Below are positions 7,223 through 14,284 of a DNA stretch of 15,062 nucleotides, piece by piece. Within the stretch, counting starts at the first letter, position 1; each line of letters opens with the position of its first letter. Source of the stretch: CAYFQV01 sp964654185 (lineage in GTDB: Bacteria; Spirochaetota; Spirochaetia; DSM-27196; PWMO01). Made by a program: the position numbers and the translations under genes. The stretch covers positions 1 through 15,062 of the forward strand of contig CAZZIE010000102.1 of assembly GCA_964654185.1 (NCBI GenBank). Reading direction: 5' to 3'. The notes beneath the pieces were generated by a model. It worked only from the letters and a program-made list of their open reading frames with translations. It was not told where the DNA came from and did no database searches.

Positions 7223-8311
7223 TCAGATCACTGCGTGACGGGGAAGGCCGGCGGCCTCGTCGAGCCCGAAACGCAGATTCATATTCTGGACCGCCTGGCC
7301 GGCGGCGCCTTTGAGCAGATTGTCGATGCAGGCGAAGAGCAGAACCGAATCACCGTCGATTCGCCAGGAGATGTCGCAGCGGTTGCTCCCCACCACCTGA
7401 GCGGTGCCGGGGATGGCGTCCGGCGAGAGCCGGATGAAGGGAGCATCGCCGAAGGCTTCCCGGTACGCAGCTGCAAGATCCGCGTCGCCGGAGCAGTTCT
7501 TCCGGGTGCAGGTGATCGTCGCTGCAATGCCGCGGCGCATCGGTACCAGGTGCGGCATGAAGAGGAAGTCGTCGGATGCGCGCGCCGCCGTTTCGGCACC
7601 GCCCGGCGAGCCGCCGCCGGGCCCTGCAGTACCGGAGGCGCGAAGGTAGTGATCCATCTCGTGCCAGTGCCTGTGGTTGCGTCCCGGCGCGTAGGCCCGG
7701 ATGGACTCATCGATCTCAGTGAAGAGATAGGATTCAGCCACCTTCTTGCCGGCGCCGGTAACACCGGAGAGGGCAGTCGCAATGATCGGCGAGCCGACCA
7801 TGCCGCGCTGTACCAGCGGAAGGAGCGGCAGAAGTATTGTCGTGGGATAGCATCCCGGATTGGCAATGAGGTCCGCCGCGCGGACCTGATCGCGGAAGAG
7901 CTCGGTCAGGCCGTAGACGCTCTCGGGCAGGAGGTCCGCTCGGGGCGGTGCCTGTCCGTACCCGGCGGTGAAGGCGTCGACGTCCGGAATGCGGAAGTCC
8001 GCCGACAGATCGACGACGACCGCCTTGCCGTAGAAGGGCTCCAGAACCTCCGCCGAGGTGAGGTGGGGGAGGCAGGAGAAGACGACATCGCCTCCCGCAG
8101 CGGCAGCTTCCTCCACGGTAACCAGGCGGCCCCCAGTGGCACCGAGCTTCCCGGTGATGTGCGCCGAGAGCTTGGGAATCGTCTCAATCGCGGAGGTCCC
8201 GGCGTGAGACCGGGATACCGGAACGATCTCATCGACGTCGGGATGGTCTGATAACAGCGTAAGGAGGACCTGACCGGTGTAGCCGGTGGCCCCGAGAAGG
8301 ACGGCGCGCAT
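7223..8311 (-). CDS. argC: N-acetyl-gamma-glutamyl-phosphate reductase
   Basis: The enzyme reduces N-acetylglutamyl-5-phosphate to the semialdehyde with NADPH. The product has 362 residues, slightly above the usual length of about 340-350. The Rossmann motif GATGYTG lies at 7-13, the catalytic Cys154 is in NPGCYPT, and GVTGAGK at 183-189 and APGRNHRHWHE at 208-218 supply further active-site residues, including the probable catalytic His. CIDNLLKGAAGQAVQNMN near the C-terminus is the standard family ending. Residues about 226-248 are a Gly/Ala/Pro-rich insertion. The ATG lies three bases after the argR stop, and GGAGGAG within the last codons of argR serves as its ribosome-binding site, so argR and argC are very likely one transcript with coupled translation. 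Confidence 0.97.
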   Translation of the reverse strand: MRAVLLGATGYTGQVLLTLLSDHPDVDEIVPVSRSHAGTSAIETIPKLSAHITGKLGATGGRLVTVEEAAAAGGDVVFSCLPHLTSAEVLEPFYGKAVVVDLSADFRIPDVDAFTAGYGQAPPRADLLPESVYGLTELFRDQVRAADLIANPGCYPTTILLPLLPLVQRGMVGSPIIATALSGVTGAGKKVAESYLFTEIDESIRAYAPGRNHRHWHEMDHYLRASGTAGPGGGSPGGAETAARASDDFLFMPHLVPMRRGIAATITCTRKNCSGDADLAAAYREAFGDAPFIRLSPDAIPGTAQVVGSNRCDISWRIDGDSVLLFACIDNLLKGAAGQAVQNMNLRFGLDEAAGLPRHAVI

Positions 8312-8314
8312 GGA

Positions 8315-8785
8315 CTACTCCTCCAGCTCGGGAACCTTGTCGCGGAGTTGAGCCAGAAAGTCTTCGGGAGAAGAGCCTTTGCGCAGTACCACCAGAACCG
8401 TGTCGTTCCCGGCAACGGTTCCCAGCACTTCCGGGATGTTCAAGTTATCCAGGGCGATCGCCAAGCTGTCTGCGTGTCCGTTCAGCGTACGGACCACGGA
8501 GACACTTGTGGAGAAGTCAATCGACACGTACCCGCGCCGGAAATCTTCAATGTAGCTTCGCTCCGATTCGCGGCGCTCCTCTTCGCTGGGCAGGGTGTAG
8601 AAGTAGCCGTCCGGTCCTTCGGAGATCTTTCCCACCTTCAGCAGCTTGAGATCCCGCGACAGCGTCGCCTGAGTCACACTGAATCCTTCCTGCTTGAGAT
8701 ACTGCAGCAACTGCTCCTGACTATGGATGCGATGCCTGCGGATGATTCGCTTAACTGCCTGCAGTCGTCTCGGTCGTTCCCTCAA
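8315..8785 (-). CDS. argR: arginine repressor ArgR
   Basis: ArgR is a hexameric repressor that binds ARG boxes when loaded with arginine. From the chosen TTG start at 8785 it has 156 residues, the family's usual length. The N-terminal winged helix includes HSQEQLLQYL and VTQATLSRDLK at about 38-48, and the C-terminal arginine-binding domain ends in LGTVAGNDTVLVV at about 121-133. The frame is open upstream to an ATG at 8920, but that would add 45 non-conserved residues and cover the promoter and operator. No ATG lies between, and the TTG has AGGA eight bases ahead. The family normally has two Asp in the pocket (GDDT); here the first is Asn (N127-D128). It heads argCBDG, separated from argC by three bases, and probably represses itself and the operon. 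Confidence 0.93.
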   Translation of the reverse strand: MRERPRRLQAVKRIIRRHRIHSQEQLLQYLKQEGFSVTQATLSRDLKLLKVGKISEGPDGYFYTLPSEEERRESERSYIEDFRRGYVSIDFSTSVSVVRTLNGHADSLAIALDNLNIPEVLGTVAGNDTVLVVLRKGSSPEDFLAQLRDKVPELEE

Positions 8786-8796
8786 CGATTCAATCC

Positions 8797-8824
8797 TGTA
8801 TGAGTATTCCTGAATTGTGCATAA
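8797..8824 (-). promoter_or_regulatory. putative ARG-box pair (ArgR operator) ahead of argR
   Basis: Two adjacent 14-mers resemble the ARG box TGAAT-N4-ATTCA. On the minus strand GGAATACTCATACA (8810-8797) matches 8 of the 10 half-site positions. The abutting site (8824-8811, TGAATTGTGCATAA on the plus strand) has one perfect TGAAT/ATTCA half and a poor partner. Both lie between the predicted -10 and the TTG start of argR. Spacing is tighter than in the classical E. coli pair. Judged by eye. Confidence 0.45.
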
Positions 8825-8852
8825 ACCTACGCATTCTGACCTTTTTGTGCAA
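8824..8852 (-). promoter_or_regulatory. putative promoter of the argR-argCBDG operon
   Basis: Read on the minus strand, TTGCAC (8852-8847) and TAGGTT (8829-8824) are separated by 17 bp. The -35 matches four of six positions and the -10 is weak. It lies 39 bases upstream of the TTG start, and the ARG-box-like sites begin right at the -10, a position suited to repression. It overlaps the extra N-terminal frame of argR, which supports the shorter protein. Confidence 0.4.
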
Positions 8853-8884
8853 TACGCGGAAGGGCCTAAACGGGGTGGGAGAGG

Positions 8885-9030
8885 GGCCCGGCGGGCCTCC
8901 CGGGAGCGGCCGCTCTCCAAGCCGGCGGCCCCCGGGGCCGGCCGCCGCGCCGGTGTGTCCGGGGCGGCCCCTGCCTGAGGCGGCTGCGCCCCGGCGGCGC
9001 CGCGGGGCCTTCCCGCCGCGCCGCTCGTGG
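8885..9030. other. GC-rich palindrome cluster between opcA and the argR promoter
   Basis: No gene is seen here. Three GC palindromes follow each other: a GGCCCG-G-CGGGCC repeat at 8885-8897, the perfect 12-mer GAGCGGCCGCTC at 8904-8915, and CGGCGGCC (8923-8930) pairing with GGCCGCCG (8940-8947). More GC-rich self-complementary sequence fills 8960-9015. In the minus-strand transcript they follow the opcA stop and could slow or end transcription or block 3' exonucleases, but no U-run is present, so this is not a standard intrinsic terminator. Confidence 0.5.
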
Positions 9031-10059
9031 CTATGGTGCCCAGGGTGCGCGGCCGAGCACGGTGAGCGCTTCGGTGTAGAGGTTCTCGTTGCGGACGGCG
9101 TCGATCTCGGCGATGACGATCTCTCCGTCGGAGGGAACGACGTAGGAGACGACCTCTTCCTGCCGGCCGCCGTCCCCGGCGTCTGCATGGGTGATTACCG
9201 CGGTCCCGTCCGCGCCCCCTGTGATTGTCACGGCCGCGCCGTCGTCAAAGGTGAAGTGCACCACCGCAGTCTGCGCGCCCGGCGGCGCTCCTGCGCCGCC
9301 CGGTCCGGAAATGCTCACAGCAACCTGGCGGCCCGTGTGATCTGCTACGCCGTCGGCCTCGACGTACCAGTCCAGCCGGCCTGCGAGCCAGGAGAGGTAG
9401 AGCCCTCCGAGGACCGGGGGGGCACCGGATACCGTCACCGACCGGATCTGATCGAGCAGTTCGCGGCGGTCGGGCGGATCGAAGTAGCGCGCCGTGACCT
9501 GACGCAGCGGCAGGAGGCGCTGCCACACGAAGTCGGAGACCACGACGCCTCGCGATACCAGCTCGCTCGTGATGGTGCGCGCCACCTCCCGGGTGGTCTC
9601 TCCGAAGGCAACGCACTGCTCGGAGTCGACAATGAGCGTGTCGCACTGCTCCTGCAGGTCCTGAAGCAGATCGGTGTTCGTGGAGAGAGTATCGAACCAG
9701 ATCGCGTATACCGGGAGGTCCCGGATGAGGAGCGGCGTCCAGGTGCCCGGCGCGGCCCCCACCCCGTCGGCGCCGTTCTCAATGACGATCTCCTGAATGC
9801 ACACGCTCTTGCGCTCCCGGTCCAGGTAGCACCGCGCGGAGAGGGAGACATCGCTTTCGGCCTGCTCGCGGGGAACCACGTGAATGACCCGGGCGGCTCG
9901 CCTGCCGACGACGTGGGCCAGCGCCGCATCGGTGCGAGCCGCCGTCTCACGACGGCTGAAGACCACGAGGTTGAGAATGGCCGTGCGCGCCTCCGTCGGC
10001 GAGTTCTGGCGCTGGATGCGCTCCAGCTCCGCCTCGATCTGTTCCGGATTGAACATCAT
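9031..10059 (-). CDS. opcA: glucose-6-phosphate dehydrogenase assembly protein OpcA
   Basis: OpcA promotes oligomerisation or activation of glucose-6-phosphate dehydrogenase, mainly known from cyanobacteria and actinobacteria. The product has about 342 residues. The N-terminal ARTAILNLVVFSRR (about 24-37) is the characteristic early motif. The middle holds IRDLPVYAIWFD (about 132-143), CDTLIVDSEQ (about 158-167) and a PPDRRELLDQIRS segment typical of the family. The C-terminal half is Gly/Ala-rich beta-type sequence. The start is the first ATG of ATGATG (10059). It overlaps the zwf stop as ATGA, and GGAGG lies five bases upstream inside zwf. The frame stays open 35 codons further upstream, but those codons are within zwf and unlike the family. 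The coupling to zwf is the strongest argument for its identity and role. Confidence 0.88.
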   Translation of the reverse strand: MMFNPEQIEAELERIQRQNSPTEARTAILNLVVFSRRETAARTDAALAHVVGRRAARVIHVVPREQAESDVSLSARCYLDRERKSVCIQEIVIENGADGVGAAPGTWTPLLIRDLPVYAIWFDTLSTNTDLLQDLQEQCDTLIVDSEQCVAFGETTREVARTITSELVSRGVVVSDFVWQRLLPLRQVTARYFDPPDRRELLDQIRSVTVSGAPPVLGGLYLSWLAGRLDWYVEADGVADHTGRQVAVSISGPGGAGAPPGAQTAVVHFTFDDGAAVTITGGADGTAVITHADAGDGGRQEEVVSYVVPSDGEIVIAEIDAVRNENLYTEALTVLGRAPWAP

Positions 10060-11540
10060 AGTTTCCTCCATCGGCGTCCGACGCTGCCGATGAGCCGCTT
10101 CGCCTCCTCCGGGCCCGAGCTCGCCGGCCGGTACTGCGGAAGCGGCTCCTCGGTGAGCTTCCACCCTTCCAGGATTCGGGTAATGAAGGCCCAGGAGGTC
10201 TCGACCTCGTCGCGACGCGTGTAGAGGGTTGAGTCGCCGATGATCGCGTCGAAGAGGAGCCGCTCATACGCTTCCAGGGTTCGGCCGCCGAAGGCGGCTC
10301 CATAGGCGAAGTCCATGTTCACCGGCCGCATATCCGTGGTGTACCCGGGGATCTTGGCGTTCATGTTCAGGGTTGCCCCCTCCTGGGGCTGAATCCGAAT
10401 GATCAGGGCGTTGCGGTTCATGGCGGGGTGGCGATTGTGGAAGATCTGGTGGGGCGGCTCCTTGAAGTGTACGGAGATCTCCGAGACCTTGCGGAGCAGG
10501 CGCTTCCCGGACCGGACAAAGATCGGGACTCCCGCCCATCGCCAGGTGTCAATGAAGAGCTTGAGGGCGACGAAGGTCTCCGTCTTTGAATCGGGACCGA
10601 CTCCGTCCTCCTCACGGTAGGCCGGCACCGCTTCGCCGTCGACAATGCCGGAGGTGTACTGCCCCCGCACGGTGTTCTCCGCAATGTCCCGGTAGGTAAT
10701 GGGACGCAGCGCCTTCAGGATCTTCACCTTCTCCCCGCGAATGCTGTCCGGGGAGAGGTCGTTCGGCGGCTCCATGGTGGTGAGGCTCAAGAGTTGAAAG
10801 ATGTGGTTCTGCACCATGTCCCGGAGCGCCCCGGCGGTCTCGTAGTACTTGCCCCGGGTGCCCACGCCGATCTTCTCGCCGACAGTGATCTGGATGTGGT
10901 CGATGTAGTTGCTGTTCCACACGGGCTCGAAGATGCCGTTCCCGAAGCGCAGCGCCAGGATGTTCTGCACCGTCTCCTTTCCCAGGTAGTGGTCGATCCG
11001 GTAGATCTGGTCCTCCCGGAAGTACTGCGCCAGGGTGCGGTTGAGCGCCTGGGCGGATTGGAAGTCGCGGCCGAAGGGCTTTTCCACGACGATTCGCGTG
11101 AAACCGCTCCTTCGTTGCGCGAGATTCATGGTGCCAAGATTGTTGATGATGTCTTCGTACGCTCCGGGCGGCGTCGAGAGGTAGTAGATGCGATTGTGAT
11201 AGCCGTCGTCGTAGCTGTCGATCCTGCGGAAGCCCTCAGGATCCTGAAAGGTCGACTGCAGGTACTCCAGCCGGGACAGAAACGCCTCCACCTGCTCCGG
11301 ACCGGCATCGCTGAAGTCCGACAGCATCTCCCGGGCGCGCTCTCGGAGCCCCTCGGTTCCCCAGGGGCGCCGGGCAAACCCGACCACTCTGAACCTCGTC
11401 GTCCCCGCCAGGAACAAGGAGAAGAGCGCCGGCATGAGCTTCTTCCGCGTCAGGTCACCGGTGACGCCGAAGATGTAGATGACGAAGGGCCGCGCCTCGC
11501 GGCTCGCCTCCATTCCGACCAGCAGGGGGTTCTGTGCCAT
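10056..11540 (-). CDS. zwf: glucose-6-phosphate 1-dehydrogenase
   Basis: The enzyme oxidises glucose-6-phosphate to 6-phosphogluconolactone with NAD(P)+, the entry to the oxidative pentose phosphate pathway. From ATG 11540 it has 494 residues, normal for the family. The dinucleotide motif GVTGDLTRKKL lies at 25-35, EKPFGRD at 153-159, and the catalytic signature RIDHYLGKE at 181-189 with its His and Lys. YAFITRILEGW-like sequence near the C-terminus is also conserved (here WAFITRILEGWK). The start is uncertain. A GTG 15 codons upstream (11585) and an ATG nine codons downstream (11513) are alternatives, and none has a clear ribosome-binding site. A promoter (11575-11547) predicts transcription beginning on the ATG at 11540 itself, implying a leaderless message. 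It is followed by opcA with an ATGA overlap. Confidence 0.96.
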   Translation of the reverse strand: MAQNPLLVGMEASREARPFVIYIFGVTGDLTRKKLMPALFSLFLAGTTRFRVVGFARRPWGTEGLRERAREMLSDFSDAGPEQVEAFLSRLEYLQSTFQDPEGFRRIDSYDDGYHNRIYYLSTPPGAYEDIINNLGTMNLAQRRSGFTRIVVEKPFGRDFQSAQALNRTLAQYFREDQIYRIDHYLGKETVQNILALRFGNGIFEPVWNSNYIDHIQITVGEKIGVGTRGKYYETAGALRDMVQNHIFQLLSLTTMEPPNDLSPDSIRGEKVKILKALRPITYRDIAENTVRGQYTSGIVDGEAVPAYREEDGVGPDSKTETFVALKLFIDTWRWAGVPIFVRSGKRLLRKVSEISVHFKEPPHQIFHNRHPAMNRNALIIRIQPQEGATLNMNAKIPGYTTDMRPVNMDFAYGAAFGGRTLEAYERLLFDAIIGDSTLYTRRDEVETSWAFITRILEGWKLTEEPLPQYRPASSGPEEAKRLIGSVGRRWRKL

Positions 11541-11546
11541 GGCCAC

Positions 11547-11575
11547 ACTATGGAAAATGAGGTGTGGAATTTCAA
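11547..11575 (-). promoter_or_regulatory. zwf promoter, predicted leaderless, with internal inverted repeat
   Basis: On the minus strand TTGAAA (11575-11570) and CATAGT (11552-11547) are 17 bp apart, matching five and four of six consensus positions. Six bases after the -10 comes the ATG at 11540. The six-base arms CCACAC and GTGTGG (plus-strand positions 11543-11548 and 11562-11567) lie across the -10 and spacer and could be an operator. The GTG alternative start at 11585 lies upstream of this promoter and would not be on its transcript. Confidence 0.55.
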
Positions 11576-11651
11576 TCAATATCACTCAGGACGATGCCGA
11601 CGGCCGTTGATTGCCTCCTCTCGCTTCCGGGCTCGTCCAAAACCTCCATTG

Positions 11652-11687
11652 TACGCGGGGTCCCCGCGACCATTGCACTACGCGGGG
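11652..11687 (+). promoter_or_regulatory. birA leader with mutually exclusive hairpins
   Basis: CGCGGGG occurs at 11654-11660 and 11681-11687, with its complement CCCCGCG at 11662-11668 between them. The first copy and the complement form a tight palindrome. The complement can instead pair with the second copy across a 12-base loop. The second copy runs into the G-rich stretch that is the only Shine-Dalgarno-like sequence before the ATG at 11697, so the two folds would expose or cover it. No clear promoter was found in 11576-11651. Confidence 0.4.
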
Positions 11688-11696
11688 GTGTGAATC

Positions 11697-12437
11697 ATGG
11701 CTGGTGACTTCACGACCGCCGTCTCCAATCCCTTTCGCGAGGCTCCGATCATCTTTCGGGAGGAAACAGCCTCGACCATGCTGGATGCGCGGGAGCTTCT
11801 TCTCGAAGGGACCGCCCACGGAACGGTGGTCGTCACTGACTTCCAGAGCCACGGGCAGGGGCGGAAGGCGGAGCGCACCTGGGTGGCCCCCGCCGGCTCG
11901 GCCCTTCTCTTCACGGTCATACTCCGTCAGGAGGTTCCCCTGACGGCGCTCTCTCTGCGGGCGGGGCTCGCCGTGGCCCGGGTCCTCCACGACGACTACG
12001 GACTGGACCCGCGGATCAAGTGGCCCAACGACATTCTGCTGGAAGCTCGCAAGGTCTGCGGGATCCTCTGCCGGCAGGGCGCAACCTGGGCGCTCGTGGG
12101 AATCGGGGTGAACGTGAACCAGGAAGAGCTTCCCCCGGATCGACCGGATGCCACGTCCATCCGGCTCTTCGCCGGCGAGGAGATCGACCGCGCTCCGCTG
12201 CTTCAGGCGATTCTCCGGGAGTTGCGCCGGGAGCTCCGCCGGAACGAGCCGATCAACCGGCGCCTGAGCCGGTGGCTCTACGGCGTCGGAGAGGGCGTTA
12301 CCGTGCGGTCCGACGACGGCACGGTAATCCACGGTACACTCCGCGGTCTTGCGCAGCGGGGCGCTCTGCGGATCGCTGATGCCGACGGGAAAGAGCAGGA
12401 GGTGTACGCCGGGGAGCTTCAGGTCGGCGAACCCTGA
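11697..12437 (+). CDS. birA: biotin--[acetyl-CoA-carboxylase] ligase, catalytic form without DNA-binding domain
   Basis: This ligase activates biotin as biotinyl-5'-AMP and transfers it to the lysine of biotin carboxyl carrier proteins. The product has 246 residues. Substrate residues S26-T27 lie in ETASTM, the adenylate loop GQGRKAERTW spans 53-62, KWPNDI lies at 108-113, the active-site Lys119 is in ARKVCGIL, and GIGVNVN lies at 135-141. An SH3-like C-terminal domain covers about 195-246. It lacks the N-terminal winged helix of E. coli BirA, so it is a catalytic-only (type I) enzyme and not a repressor. The loop is unusual: Gln replaces the first Arg of GRGR, and there is one extra residue before the Trp. 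The ATG is preceded by GGGGGTG, a poor ribosome-binding site. The gene overlaps the convergent 579-residue gene by 19 bp at its 3' end. Confidence 0.93.
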   Translation: MAGDFTTAVSNPFREAPIIFREETASTMLDARELLLEGTAHGTVVVTDFQSHGQGRKAERTWVAPAGSALLFTVILRQEVPLTALSLRAGLAVARVLHDDYGLDPRIKWPNDILLEARKVCGILCRQGATWALVGIGVNVNQEELPPDRPDATSIRLFAGEEIDRAPLLQAILRELRRELRRNEPINRRLSRWLYGVGEGVTVRSDDGTVIHGTLRGLAQRGALRIADADGKEQEVYAGELQVGEP

Positions 12438-14158
12438 TCGGCGAGTCCGGCGGGGATAGCCGAAGGGGCCGGGAGAACCCGGAGGACGCGCTTTCGAAGC
12501 GCCGCAACGTCGGGTACCTCATCTTGCAGGGACAGGGCGAAGAGAATGCTCGCAGAGGTAATCCCGGTCGCCGCCGTCTCAAAACGGCCGAATGGGAGCA
12601 GGTAGAGATCCGGTCGGGCCGCGCTTCCGCCAATCTGAACGGCGGGTTCCCAGGTGAGGCCGTGACCTTCGTCAATGAAGACGACGTGCGTCTTCAGCCC
12701 TCGTGTGGGGTCCCCGCCCAGTGAGACGGACATCCCCGCGGCGGGGATGCGAAGGAACCGCGGGACGTGGCCGTCGGTGCGTTCCGCCCGCGCCTCTACG
12801 AGGGGCTCCCATTCGCCGCCGTCGTGGCGCCACGCCCGAATCGCGACGTCGGATGCGCGTGCTGCGCGACCCAGGGGAATCGGTATGGGCCGGGCGTGAC
12901 AGGAGAGCCCATCCTCGGGGTAGTGCACCGTTGCTCTGACTACCAACCACGGGAGCCCGTCCAGAAAGAGGTAGTCCGCCTCCACTCGGATTGGCCGACC
13001 TTCGGTCGCTCCAGGCGCCTGTCTGCCTGCACGGTGAAGCCTGTCCGGGGCGCACGTCAACCGTGTGGTGAGGCCGCGCGCGGTGTCCCAGTCGAAGGAG
13101 AAGGCGCCGCTCACCTGGAAGGACCGTTCCTTCCCGTTACAGAGCACCGAGCCCGGATCGGGCGGGAGCGGAAAGGGTCCCGTCGGCGACGAAGCAAGAC
13201 CGATGCAGACTCCCCCGGCAAACTGCGCGGTCAGCTCGCCTTCGGTCATGCGGACGGAGCCCTGCATGCTCGCGTGAACGACGCGGTTGTCGTAGAGGGG
13301 GCTTCCGAAGCTCGTTTCCCGGACAAGCTCTTCCGGGCCCGCTGCGAAGGGCCGCAGTACCCCGGAGGACACTCTGCCCCGTCGCGTCTTCGGGCGCGCC
13401 GCCGCCGCAGAGAGGAGGCGTGCGTGCCAGATGGGCGTTCGCTCCACCGGAATCAGCGGGTCCAGGTGCGGCGGCGCGACTTCCACCGCGGGTGACGCCG
13501 GGAGATCGAGAGGCACCGCCGTCAGGTTGGGAGCGAGCCGCTCGAGTTGCGAGAGCGCCTCGCGGTTGTGCGGATCTACGGCACAGACGCCGGGAGAGCC
13601 GCGACCGAGATGGGCGAGCACGGCGTGGCGACGCCACCATCTCTCCATGTCGATACGGCCGAGTCGGACCAGGGGGAACGAAGCATGGCGTCCTTCGAAT
13701 GTTACCCAGAGCCGGTGGAAGCCGCGGTGCGGTGAGACGCCGAGGATTACGGGCCGCCCGGCGGCAAGAGCGGCCAATCTCCTGGTATCTGGTTCGGCGG
13801 GGGCCATGAGATCCCGAACCCGCTCCTCAGGGATCTCGATTGCGCGTGCTGCAGCCCGCCTGGTAACATCGACCTCAAAGTGGAGCTCTCGATCCCCCAG
13901 CACTCCGTGGGGGATCCCGTAGGCGCCCTGCAGAAGAACGTCGTCGTCATGATCAATGATGCGGGTGCGCAGTCGCTCTCGGGTGGAAGGCTCCAGGCGG
14001 ATCACGGACTGCTCCGCAAGGACCCAGGTAGCGGATCCGCTGCCAAGTGAGGAGAGCGCCGCAATGGCGCGGTCAACGTCTTCGGAGGTATTGGAAGCTC
14101 GCCCCGCGTGAGAGAGCAGGATGAGAATGCTGCTCCGAGAAGTCTTGCCCAGTTGCAC
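12419..14158 (-). CDS. unknown 579-residue cytoplasmic protein
   Basis: I do not recognise a family. The start is a GTG at 14158 with GAGGGAG seven bases upstream. There is no signal peptide or membrane helix. Residues 10-16 (ILILLSH) look like a first beta strand. The N-terminal 250 residues contain WVLAEQ (about 45), HDDDVLLQGAYGIPHG (about 69-84), ILGVSPHRGFHRLWVTFEG (about 138-156) and GVCAVDPHNREALSQLERL (about 190-208). The C-terminal half (about 275-540) is beta-rich and W/F-containing (FQVSGAFSFDWD, ADYLFLDGLPWLVVRATVHYPEDG, VVFIDEGHGLTWEPAVQIGG). It recalls the beta-sandwich half of some carbohydrate-active enzymes such as family-38 mannosidases, but no HWD-type catalytic motif is present, so this is only a suggestion. 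It is divergent from groEL and tail-to-tail with birA. The even composition and length argue for a real gene. Confidence 0.75.
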   Translation of the reverse strand: MQLGKTSRSSILILLSHAGRASNTSEDVDRAIAALSSLGSGSATWVLAEQSVIRLEPSTRERLRTRIIDHDDDVLLQGAYGIPHGVLGDRELHFEVDVTRRAAARAIEIPEERVRDLMAPAEPDTRRLAALAAGRPVILGVSPHRGFHRLWVTFEGRHASFPLVRLGRIDMERWWRRHAVLAHLGRGSPGVCAVDPHNREALSQLERLAPNLTAVPLDLPASPAVEVAPPHLDPLIPVERTPIWHARLLSAAAARPKTRRGRVSSGVLRPFAAGPEELVRETSFGSPLYDNRVVHASMQGSVRMTEGELTAQFAGGVCIGLASSPTGPFPLPPDPGSVLCNGKERSFQVSGAFSFDWDTARGLTTRLTCAPDRLHRAGRQAPGATEGRPIRVEADYLFLDGLPWLVVRATVHYPEDGLSCHARPIPIPLGRAARASDVAIRAWRHDGGEWEPLVEARAERTDGHVPRFLRIPAAGMSVSLGGDPTRGLKTHVVFIDEGHGLTWEPAVQIGGSAARPDLYLLPFGRFETAATGITSASILFALSLQDEVPDVAALRKRVLRVLPAPSAIPAGLADQGSPT

Positions 14159-14284
14159 GCACTCGCTCCCTCATGAAAGGCAGATCGGGGCCGATTTCAC
14201 CGTTTTGCCCCGGACAGGCCCATTCCTGCGGAACCCGAGGCCGAATCCTTCTACGCAAAAACTGTTGATGAAGCCAGCCAACCT

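Noticed and set aside
8786..8920. Longer ArgR starting at the ATG at 8920
   Set aside because: It would add 45 residues without family similarity and would place the protein over its own promoter and operator-like sites; the TTG at 8785 gives the normal length.
8800..10224. 474-codon plus-strand frame opposite opcA
   Set aside because: It begins in the argR promoter region, runs through GC palindromes and covers opcA in reverse; its product is low-complexity Pro/Arg/Gly at the start with no domain.
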